NCBI GenBank assembly: GCA_965178125.1
Contig: OZ237741.1
Location: 1,364,001 to 1,428,000, forward strand
Length of the DNA stretch: 64,000 nt
Direction of reading: 5' to 3'
Source: Bilabrum cf. latius
Taxonomy: Eukaryota > Bigyra: Bicosoecida > Bigyra > Bicosoecida
The position numbers were made by a program, and so were the translations under genes. The notes under the pieces were generated by a model. It was not told the DNA's origin, made no database searches, and saw nothing but the letters and a program-made list of their open reading frames with translations. Shown piece by piece: positions 23,801 to 33,295 of the stretch. Position 1 is the stretch's first letter. Each line of letters starts with the position of its first letter.

Positions 23801-23825
23801 GGTGGCACTGTGAGCACGGGCTCAC
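19452..23825 (-). CDS. Tubulin-tyrosine-ligase-like protein with C-terminal WW domain; N-terminus unresolved
   Basis: TTLL enzymes add Glu, Gly or Tyr to tubulin, mainly in cilia. Visible blocks in order: VNHLPGSEHLTSKAALLRSL, NLWFLKPAKGADGEGVMLF, WVLSKCVERPLLVRGRK, TFVLVTDTLDAYVW, and CFQLLGVDFALDEELRPWLL followed by NPSL. The usual EVN before SPSL is altered, so catalysis may be affected. About 700 low-complexity residues follow, with Arg-Gly, Gln-Ala and Gly-Met runs, then a WW domain (LWVEVPS...SYFYHAVSKETSWERPEG). It spans eight sense TAGs (23517, 23349, 22791, 22563, 22383, 22125, 21279, 20064) and stops at TGA. About 1,457 residues are visible; the first exon(s) upstream of 23825, perhaps reaching about 24010, could not be joined in phase. 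Confidence 0.82.
20083..20126. repeat. Hexanucleotide microsatellite (CCCATG)n, coding for (Gly-Met)n
   Basis: About seven copies of a 6-base unit near the 3' end of the TTLL-like gene; the minus strand encodes a Gly-Met dipeptide run. Confidence 0.85.
20751..20812. repeat. Hexanucleotide microsatellite (GCCTGT)n, coding for (Gln-Ala)n
   Basis: About ten copies of a 6-base unit in the TTLL-like gene. The minus strand encodes a Gln-Ala dipeptide run using CAG and CAA/CTC-free codons, with no TAG in the run. Confidence 0.85.
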
Positions 23826-24321
23826 TGGAAGATATTCTCAATCCCTGCTCCAGCCTCGTAGTTTGCAGTGTCCATCCAAAGTAAATTCCAAGAACCAGAT
23901 CGAGCTGCTGCTTCAGATTCACTGTTTGAAGCCGGCTGCGATCAATAATCGGGGACAAAATCGCGGGACCGCGGCTTTCGGTACGCCACACGGCAACCAC
24001 GGGCGCTGTGAGCAAATAGGGCGCATTTACTTACCTACTACCACCATGGCCTACCGCTTTGCAATGCATCGAGGAACAGGGCTCCTGAATGGCTCGCCTA
24101 CCAGCTGGCAATGACCACATATGGCGGCAAAGCTTGCCTAGAAACCAACTCCATCCCTTCAAAGCACCGCAACGCGGCTATTTCTACCTTTTGACAAGCA
24201 AATGAAGAAATATTACGCTCTAACCCTCGGGTATGAAGAGCTCTGGTCAATAGTTTCGTCGGCCGCGCGACTCAATCAGTTATGTAACGTGTCATCATTC
24301 ACCGGCAACTAAAATACAGAC
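23826..24321. other. TTLL 5' region and intergenic spacer
   Basis: About 500 bases between the resolved part of the TTLL-like gene (minus) and the E2 gene (plus). The minus frame open between about 23830 and 24010 probably contains the missing N-terminal TTLL exon, but no GT-AG pair I tried restores the phase. The AT-rich part after 24115 is probably the shared promoter. Confidence 0.4.
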
Positions 24322-25157
24322 ATGGCGCTGGAATGGATGCAATCCGTTTCTCCAACTGCTACTTTGGACGATATGGCAGGGATAGGCAGCCATATGATGA
24401 TGCGCCGCATTGCAAAAGAGCTTGGCGCTGTCTAGAAGGATGGAAGCACGGGTGTTACAGCGCACGCCGCATCTGAGGGTGACCTCACCCACCTCATCTG
24501 CTCGATCGAAGGTACGTGTCGCTATTTGCCGCCCGTGATCGAGTTGATTGGCTGTGTCCCAATTCTTTCATGTTTGCTGGGTTCTTCTTCAACTCGAAAC
24601 GCGCAGGTCCCAAAGACACTGTCTGTAAGTTCTGCTGGCACTGAATGTCGGCATCCCTGCGAATGCATCAGTCCGTGCTTACTGTCCATCCACGAACTTT
24701 TATTCGCATTTATGTTGCAGATGAAGAGGGCTTGTTCTTCATTGATTGCAAGTTCCCCTCAGAGTACCCCATGAAGCCACCAATTATGAAATTCCTGTCG
24801 CACGTCTGGCACCCCAACATCTCCAGTGCTACCGGGGCGATCTGTGTCGACATCCTGAAAGACGAGTGGTCCCCGGCAATTACTCTAATGAAAACGCTGC
24901 AGAGTCTGCAGGCATTGCTGTGCGCTCCTGAGCCCAAGGACCCCCAAGACGCAGTTGTCGCAAAGCAGTACATGGAGGACCAGGAGGCCTTCGCCGCCAA
25001 GGCCAAGGAGTGGACCAAGAAGTACGCCGGGCCCCTGGACGAGAAGGTAGACTAGCTGGCCAGCATGGGCTTCGACAAGGACAAGTCTAGGGCGGCGCTC
25101 ATGCAGGCGGGCGGGGACGTGGAGCAGGCGGCGGGCGCACTGCTTGCGGCTGCGTGA
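24322..25157 (+). CDS. UBC27: Ubiquitin-conjugating enzyme E2 with UBA domain (UBC27/UBE2K type)
   Basis: Carries ubiquitin as a thioester and builds chains. Exons 24322-24511, 24607-24624 (18 nt) and 24721-25157 join in phase to 214 residues ending in TGA. The E2 core shows GPKDTVYEEGLFF, YPMKPP, the HPN motif (WHPNISS) and the catalytic Cys in GAICVDIL, then KDPQDAVVAKQYM as in plant UBC27. The UBA domain (LASMGFDKDKSRAALMQAGG) is only reached through the TAG at 25053-25055. Another TAG at 24433-24435 sits in helix 1 (KELGAV-Q-KDG). The true start may be the ATG at 24394, nearer the usual E2 N-terminus. Confidence 0.92.
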
Positions 25158-25818
25158 GGTGGACGGGCAGACGCAAAGAGGGAGGCATGGTCTTGGCAGA
25201 GGAAGGTCTTGGCAGAGGAAGTAGGTCGTTATGTGTCACTGCCCTGGGTGACGCACGAGGTCTCCTTGAAATGGCAAAGAAGCCAGACGGCGCTGCTCGG
25301 CAGGTGCCACTCTCTCTCGGCTGCCGCTGCTGCTCTACTGCATCGTGCAGGCATCTAGGCCTGAGGTAGGGCCTAGGCATGACCACGCACGTGCCTGTAT
25401 CCTCCGGACAAGCGCCGGACGCAAGCGGCCTGGATGCCAACCGCCAAAGGAGAGGGGAGGCTTTGGCAGGCAGTCTGCCTGCATCCAGGATTGGGCGAGC
25501 GATGGGGGTGCTGGGCAAATAGCGCAAGCCCGTGCTTCCGGTAGTACGGGTCTCAGACAGCCGCATGGCGATGCGAGGTTGCCCAGTGGCAGTGGCAGTG
25601 CCACCCGTTCCTTCCCCAGCGAGGCATTGCAAGCAAGTCGACTGGGTAACGGGGAAAATGCCGACTGACCAGGCAGTGGCCTGGCAGTGTTGGCTCATTC
25701 CACTTTCAGACTTTCAGACAGATTGAACCCAATAAGGATGATACGAAATAGGTTTCTCTGTGCTCAACGGCATGCCAGTGGTGGGTTAGTCGCCATCCCA
25801 AGGACAAGCTCTTCCAGG
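25158..25818. other. Intergenic region between convergent E2 genes, with a short direct repeat
   Basis: 661 bases. A perfect 16-base direct repeat occurs twice in tandem at 25189-25220. I see no supported coding frame; it should hold the 3' UTRs of both E2 genes. Confidence 0.5.
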
Positions 25819-26521
25819 TCACTTCACCGATAGTTCCTTTACAATTTCCTTTACCTTCGCCTCATACTTCTTGGGCTCGTATTTCGCTAGTGAGTGGGCT
25901 CCACTGTTAGCTGGGTCATCCAGGTTTGGTGTCGAGAGTAGAGTCTGCACTCCCTACAGAATAGACTTCATGTTGATGCCTGGGGCCCAACCCTTTTCAT
26001 CAAGAATGCTCAGGCAAACCTTCCCGCTCGGATACACTGCAGGGGCATGATATTTGAATACAACCGAAGCGACTTGGGCCAGAGAGGATCTACCTACGCT
26101 TGCCAATCGTCGCAAGACAGACATTCAACTCACCGTTAGGGTGGAACAAGGGAGGAACGAAAGACACTTTCGGCGGTTTCGTCGGGTATTCAGTATCAAA
26201 TTCTATTTTCAAGGTGAACTGGGCTCCTTCCCAAATTGTCTGCGAAGTTGTGGCAATACTGGTGGAATCCAAATAAGACCCTTGTCAAATGTGTGGCAGC
26301 TGCCGCGCAGTACGCACACAAGGGGGCCACAATTAAAGTTCACGCACCCGTGGAGATCCAGGGATCTTAGCCTCCCAGTTCATCCAGTCTGTCCCTCCTG
26401 AAGCCGTCTTCATGGGCTTTGCAACCATGCCATACGGGTGGTCCTTCTTCCAGGCCTTTCTCTCGAGAACAAGCCGCTCTCTCGCCATACTTGAAGCTGC
26501 TGATCCGGCAGCTGCTGCCAT
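25819..26521 (-). CDS. UBC9: SUMO-conjugating enzyme UBC9
   Basis: The single E2 for SUMO. Exons 26348-26521, 26134-26239 and 25819-26036 join in phase to 165 residues ending in TGA. Recognisable blocks: ERKAWKKDHPYGMVA, MNWEAKIPG, WEGAQFTLKIEF, PPKVSFVPPLFHPNVYPSG, and catalytic Cys in VCLSIL. A sense TAG at 25954-25956 falls in SIL-TAG-GVQTLL, where most UBC9 proteins have Leu or Val; with Gln this is a substitution in the helix. It is the only site I found that would fit Leu better than Gln. Close to the usual UBC9 length (about 158). Confidence 0.93.
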
Positions 26522-26712
26522 TTTGCCAGGTGTTGTGCACTTTTCCGGGACACCGTCACAGCTGTAGCCAGTTATTGTTGATCGACAACTTTTTCAAGAT
26601 TAGTAAGGTGCGAAATTACAAATTCCGTCCGTTGTGTTGGATCTGCAAGTGGCCACTGGCAGGCGTGGTAGCGGTAGCCTGGACGCGAACGGACCGGATA
26701 TTACTCTTAACT

Positions 26713-29700
26713 ATGCAGGAAAACGACCTGGAATCGAACGTAAGACCTAGTTCGTTGACGGCACAACTCCTGCACCTTGTGATGTACGCAATTGCCGCTC
26801 CTTGCTCAGAAAAATTTTGTTCTCACAGGTCAGTTGGCTTAGGAATTTACTGCCGGCAAGTTCTACGTTGAATGCGTCGGCCCCTTGGCCGAACGAGCAC
26901 GATCGTAGGTGCCTATCGTTTGCCTGCGCTAGGGTCCGAGCCTCTTTGCTCAGCGCTGGCGAGTCTCCTGGCGATATACCCCGGCCAAAAACAGGATCAA
27001 TGGAAGTAATAGAGGCTTTCAATTGGATCACACGGGTTGTTCCGGAGTCGGAGCTGCCGATCGAGCTTCGCACGTCAATGTCAAACGAGCTTGTTGCTGC
27101 GAGCGACCAGGTAGCTGAAGGCGCAGTGCTGGGCACCCTCAGGCTTTGGAGCCAGGGGAAGCAAGGGATCGATTCTTTGATGGCATCCAGACTAAGCATG
27201 TCTGCGAGTCGGTCCTCGTTTGCGAGGGGAGAGCGGCAGCAGCAGCAGGATGAGGATGCCCCAGAGCGGACCCAGACACCGGCCAGTAGGGCATGGCAGC
27301 ATGGGCGTGGCGGTGGGAATAGGGAACAAGATTTGATGGACAGTTTGTAGCACGAGTCTTATCATGCTGGCAGTGACGTCAGGCGGTCCGTTGGCTGGTA
27401 GGACGAGGGCGAGGGCAAGGGCGCGAGGACCGGGCCACTGGGGGAGGGAGATACCGTTGGGCAGCAGGCAGCCAGTCCCTTGCATCGCCACATATCTGGG
27501 CAATCCAGGACAGCAAGCGAGATGCCAGAGCTGCCTTCCAGTCGCACACACGGCAGGACAGACACAAGAAAGGGCAGGGCCACTGGCAGCGGAGAGGCTG
27601 GCACAAGCACAAGGACCAGGAGCGGGAGGACGGGCCGATAGACAGGTAGCGAGAGCAAGAGCGAGATGCAGGACGCTCCCCGCCCCGGATGGAACAAGAG
27701 CACCTGGGTGGACAGCAAGGTGCGCAAAAGGGACGCCATCCGGCGGGACGTAACGCTATTGGGCAGGGACGAGGGCGGTGATGCGGGTGTGACGAGTGAG
27801 GCTAAGGACCGGCTAGCACTGGTGGAGCGGCGACTGCCGGCGCGTCCATTTCGGCTGGGCTCTATGGTAGACCCAGGGGCAGGAGGGTCAGTCGGGGGAG
27901 GCATTGGGCGAGGGGCGCGAGTAGGCACACAGCGAGGAGGCAGGTCTAGGGGACGTGCATCGAAGCAAGAGGGTATCGGACAGAGGGGGGCTGCTCGCAC
28001 GCTGCCCCGGCAGCTGGTGGGGGCTAGTGGCAGCAGCCGTGCCTCGGGCAGGAGACCACCGCTCGCGGGGCCGCAGGAAGGGGGTGCCTTGGGAGGGGGT
28101 TCCAGCCGGCCGACTTCGGCACACTCGTCACAGGTAGGCGCCTCCCTGGCCGGAGTCCTGTTGCCAATCTAGCCTAGCGGCGGGCCATCTACGGGCGGGC
28201 AGCTGGTGGTCGATGGGCTCCATACCGAGGGCAAGGGAAACGGGGAGCTGGCGGCCGTGAGCCCCGCAGCCCAGGCGGCTCTGTGGTGCGACACCCTGGC
28301 CCGTCGACTCGCCGTGATCGCATGGATGGCGGCTCCTGCCCATGGGTCGGATGGTCCTGCTGCCGGGCCCGGTCCTGTCGACGGGGACACCGAGGACCCT
28401 AGGAGCGTGCTGTGGGCCGGGGTGCGGCACGCGCTGGGAGGGCAGTCCAGGCCGCTGCGGGCTCTGCTGCCCAGGCCTGACGATGCCGACAAGTCGTTCG
28501 TGGCGTGGAGGCGGGAGCTGCGGCGGTTCATTGCGAGCGAACAGCAGCAGGAGCAGGAGCAGAAGAAGAGGGTGGCATGGGGCGAGGAGGGTGAGGGGCC
28601 GGATGGGCTGGTGCCTGGTGGTGTTGCGGAGGGCAAGCAGGACGAGGGAGCGCACGGGGGAAGCCCGCCGTCGCCTCCCCGCCCCATCAGCGATCGCATT
28701 ATGAGCTTGGTTAGGGAGACTGACCATTTCGCCGCGCATGCCTCCAGCGGGCTCCTATTGTCTGCCATCGCGGCAAGCATCGCAGGCGAGCTGGCGGGCC
28801 GCATGCCCGAGCGCGAGGTGCGCAGGGAACACGATGGGGCACACCGCAGGCCGGCCCATCGCGGGCCCTCGACGAGTCTCTCGCAGGCCCAGTCATTCGT
28901 TGAGGCAGGTCGGCTGCACCCCGCGAGTCGCTTAGTCAGGTTTGGGGCCCTGGATCCAGCCGGGGGGGCGCAGGGGAAGCAGGGCCGGGGGCGCGGCGCC
29001 AGGGACAGGCAGGCTGCGAGGGCGCGCATGCACCCCTGCAGGCTGCTGCCGGGGACGGACGTGCACGGCAAGACCGTAGGGGGGCGGGTGGCCACGCTGC
29101 GTGCGGCGGTGGGTGCGATCCGCGGTAGCTCCATCGGGGCCCAGGTGGACCGGTGCAGTGAGGGCGGGTCTGCCTGGCTGTGCGCGCGTCCCGGCGGCCA
29201 GCCCTCTGCGGCGGAGAGGAAAGAGGCTACCAGCGCGCTGGGCGAGGAGGCGGGCGATCTCATGGCTGAGGGGGGCACGCCGGGGTGCGGGGTCTTCTGG
29301 AGGCTCGCGTGGGGGGTGGCGGCGGCGGCTGGTGGCGGGCAGCCTGCGGGCGGGCCCCGGCATTCGAATGGCGGTGCTTCGATCGGGGGAACTACGATGG
29401 GAGCCACGGGGCCTGTTAGTGATGCGGATGAAGAGCCCTTTCTGTCCGCCTTTGTGCGGTCCAGCATGCGGTTGCTGGGGGCGGGGCTCGCGTGGGAGGC
29501 GGAGCGCGCCGGGGACCCGTTCGCGGAGGCGTGCGCAGATGCGGTGCGGGAGGGTCACGCGGTGCGGGTGCCCTCCCTCGTGGTGGGCTGGCAGGAGACG
29601 GAGATGAGGCGGGCGCACGATTTGGGGATCGGATCATCGTCGAGGGCCTCCTCTGTGGCTGGCTCCGAGGATGGCGAGTGGGGGAGAGACGGTGGGGATC

Positions 29701-32700
29701 GGCGGGGAGGGGCCGCTGCCCTGGGGCACACGAGCGGGGCACCGCCAGGCTCCACACAGGTGCTGCGGCCGATCGCGCGTCCGTTCCCCGAGGACTCCGA
29801 GTGGTGTCTGCTGGAGCATGCGGCCGCGGGGGCGGAGGAGGCGGCGGCGCAGCTGTCGGCGTCCAGGGACAGGCACCTTTGGCGAGCCATCCGGGAGCTG
29901 GGCGCGGCCGCCTCCTCTTCCATGGGCGTCCCCGCCGAGGCCATGGTGCGCATGGCTAGGCATGAGCACGAGGCCGGGGCCGTGGATCTGGGCGCGTGGG
30001 CCGTGTGCGCCGGCGCTCTGTGCGCTGCACGGCTGGCCCAGACCCACGGGAGCCGTGGTGGGGGTGGGGGTGGTGCAGGCTCCACCCAGGTGCGAGACAC
30101 CGCCACTGCGGCCCGGTCGGCCGGCATGCTCGTGTCTGCATGGATCGGGGCGGCAGCGCGGCGGTCGGCCTACCTCCGGCGCGAGGCCTCCATCCGCAGG
30201 GAGGGCGCCGGCGAGGATCGGCGGGTGAGTGGGGGTGGGGCGGGTGGGGTTGTGCCCTCCTCTGTGGGAGATGAGCGCGGCAGGGTGCAGCTGCTTGACT
30301 TGTTGAGGGGCTTGGGCTGCCTGGAGCTGGAGCACGCGGGGCACGACGCGCCTGCACTCGGGACCGGGTCCGGGTCCGCAGGGGGCGCGGGCTCTCTGCT
30401 GCACCACCCGCTCGCTGGCGGGCCTGGGGGGGTCACGGCGGCGGCATGTCTGCGGGGGGCCGTGGATTTGCCTGCTGTGGACAAGGTCTTCACGCTGGCC
30501 AGCGGGGCAGAGACTGCTGGCGAGCAGCACCGTGGGGGCGGACCTGGTGGCTAGACGCCGGGACAGCCGCGGTGGGCCCGCCGAGACCCCTCCTCCCTCG
30601 GTGAGGCGAGAGCGAATGCGGCCGCCCTCTCCGTGCTGGCAGCCGATGCAGCGGGGAGGTCAGCCGCGTCGTTGGCCGTGTACCTGGCTGTGGCGGGCGA
30701 GAGCCCCGGCTCCGGGGACATGCCAGGCACTGGCGCGGGTGGGGAGAAGCAGGGCGCGTCTGCGGGAAGCCTCTGGCGGGTGGCCCGAGCCAGTGCCATG
30801 CTGGTGGGGCACAACCGAGAGCAGGCGCTGCGAGGTGACACCAGCGGGGCCTGGTCTGCGCTCGTGGATCTGCAGAGCGGCGTGCGGGGTGCTCGGGAGG
30901 CTCTGTCCTCCCTTGGCCTGCTGGATGGGGGGGCCGGCGGGGGGGTGGGCCCGCTGATGGATGGGGGTGTCTCTGAGCGCGGGGGGGGACTGGCAGGTGC
31001 GGCGCACGGTACTTGGTGGGAGCTCCGCGTGGCCTCGGCGCTGTACAGCTGGGCCAGTGCGCCGCAGGGCATGCAGGACACGCTCGTCATGCAGTGGATG
31101 CAGGCAGTCGGGGTCATGGACAGCAATGGCAGCAACAGTGCCAGTGCCAGTAGGTCCCAGAGGGAGTGGGAGACAGTGCCAAGCACCGTGCCGCCGGGGA
31201 GCGGATCTATCGGGGGCGGGGTATCTGCATCGGAGCGCGGGTGCATCCTGCCGCCCGCCCGTGCCGTGTCGCAGCTCAAAGAGTACCTGTGCTCGGGCCT
31301 GGCCCTTGCGGCTGTCGCGCTGGCGGTGGCTCGGAGGGAGGATGCCCGCAGGAGGGCCAGGCAGGAGCACGCTGCTGCCACTGCGGCAAGGTCTGTGTGC
31401 AGGGAGGGTCCCGCGGAGGCTGCGGCCGGCGCGACTCTGCGCGTTGCTTCCACCGATGAGTCCGGTGGCTCGCTGGAGCAGGAGGTGCGAGGGACCATCG
31501 GGCTGGAGGCGGACGCCATCGGCTCCTGGCACCTGGGCCAGCTCTCGGCCAGGAAGGCGTGCGCGAGGGCGTCTGCGGCAGCGGCCGGTCTCTTTGCCGC
31601 GATGGCAGCACAGCCGGGGCGACCAGGGGCGGTGGAGGGGCTGTGTGCCGTGGCCTTCGAGTCATTTCCGAACGATTCTGTCGAGACGGGGGCGGCGTGC
31701 GCGGAGCTACTAGGGGCCCCCCGGCGGCGGCGGCCCGCAGATCCTGGGGACGAGGACGAGGGCGAGGCTCAGACGAGGGAGGTGCAGCAGTTCCTGGGCA
31801 GGCAGGGGGAGGCCCTGCGGAAGGGATTGTTCCCCGGGGTGGCAGCCTAGCGAGCCATCTGCAGGCTGGACGCGGGGCGGTTCAGGAGGACCCTTGGAGC
31901 GCTGGGTCTGGACTCGGAGCGGCCGCACGGGCGTGCCACTGGCGGGCTGAGTGTGGTTGAGCTGCAGGACGTGCAGGGGCCCATGAGGGCCTCTACTTTC
32001 CTTCCGCCTGCTGCTGCCGTGGATCGCATCAGGGAGGCAGCTCTGACGGCTGGAACCAGTGGTAGTGCCGGGGGCAGGGGGGACACGGTGTCGGGCGGGG
32101 GCGTGTCGGGGACGACCATGTGGCTGCAGCTGGCCAGGGCGGCGGCTGCGGGCGACGTGTCGTGCGCGTGGTCTGCCATCACGGAGCTGGTGCTGCTGGA
32201 CTGCTGCGCACAGGTGGGTGCGCGGGTTTTCGAGGCGAGGACCAGGGCGACAGATGCAGCCGATCTGGATGAGTCCTTCGTCGGTGGGTCTGCGACTCGC
32301 AGGGGGTGGGCAGGGGGCCTTGGGGGGACTCGCGAGGCAGACGCCAGCGGGGATTTGGGTGATGGACAGGGCATGGGGGAGGGGCCGGGCAGGAGCAGGA
32401 GACCTGCCAATGGCAGCACGCCATTCTCACCCGTGCGGCGGACAGGGGCAGTGGGTGCGTCTCGGCGGGCCTTCGCTTCATCCATGGAGAGAGAGGCGAT
32501 GGCGGTCGGGCTGGGAGGCACCACAGACGGTGCCCCGCCCATGCACATGCTGCAGGCCGGCTCATTGGTGCGGCCTGCAGCGGAGAGCGCGCCCGGGAGC
32601 AGGCTAGGCAGCCCCAGGGAACAGGCCTCCAGACGTGTGCCGGATAGCCGCGGAGCAAATGAAGCTGACGGTCGTCAGATTGCTGGAGGGATCGGCCCCA

Positions 32701-33191
32701 CGGAGGCTCCCCTGGGAACGCAACAGGGTGATGGTGTGGGTGCGCCGGGCCGGGGGTCTCTGGCCGAGGCATCCGCGCGTCGGCTGTCCAAGTTCCTGGG
32801 CTCGCTGAAGCTGGGCGTCCCCTCCGAGGCGCTGGAGGACATCGCGGGGCTGCTGGAGGGCGCGCCGGGGGCCAGTCGCACGCACGAGGCGCAGCGGGCT
32901 GCCCGGGATCTGCTGTCCTCGGGCCAGCTGATCGAGGCGCTGGCGGAGCGGGGCAACGAGAGGCTGGGCAGGAGCCGGCGGTCGGGCCTGTTCGGGGGCG
33001 GCAAGGGAAACAAGGGGCATGCGGTTGCTCTCCAGAGGATCCGCAAGAGCCTAGCAGTGCTTCGGGACCTGCCCAAGTTTCCCCCCGACTGGCTGTGGAG
33101 CGACCGGGCCCTGCTGGAGTGCGATCTGACGGCATGGAAGGGCTTGCTTGGGCACGCGAGGGGTGTGTTCAGGAGGCCCAAGCAGAGATGA
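26713..33191 (+). CDS. Very large protein of unknown function (2,129 residues)
   Basis: Exon 1 is 26713-26739 (MQENDLESN), then an 89-nt intron with donor gtaagacc and acceptor ttctcacag, then one exon at 26829-33191 ending in TGA. Six sense TAGs join what would otherwise be five separate frames (27348, 27399, about 27641, 28170, 30552, 31848). The protein alternates Ala/Leu-rich helical segments, probably alpha-solenoid, with Gly/Ser/Arg-rich linkers. The C-terminus (KFLGSLKLGVPSEALEDIAGLL...) is helical and basic. No signal peptide or membrane helix is evident. I recognise no family. Confidence 0.7.
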
Positions 33192-33295
33192 CCCGGATGG
33201 CTCTCCATCACGGGGTGTTTGTGTCTGTCATAGTTTGGTTAGGCTTATACAGATCAAGCTATCCAAAGCGAGGTCACCTCATGTCTAGTACTGGG

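Noticed and set aside
23826-24015. A 28-nt intron to connect the TTLL N-terminus
   Set aside because: It would restore phase but is implausibly short, and the upstream frame has no clear TTLL motif. Left unresolved.
28169-29467. A 432-residue minus-strand open frame
   Set aside because: Antisense shadow of the large plus-strand gene. It is Pro/Ser/Arg-rich with no motif; the plus frame continues for more than 6 kb.
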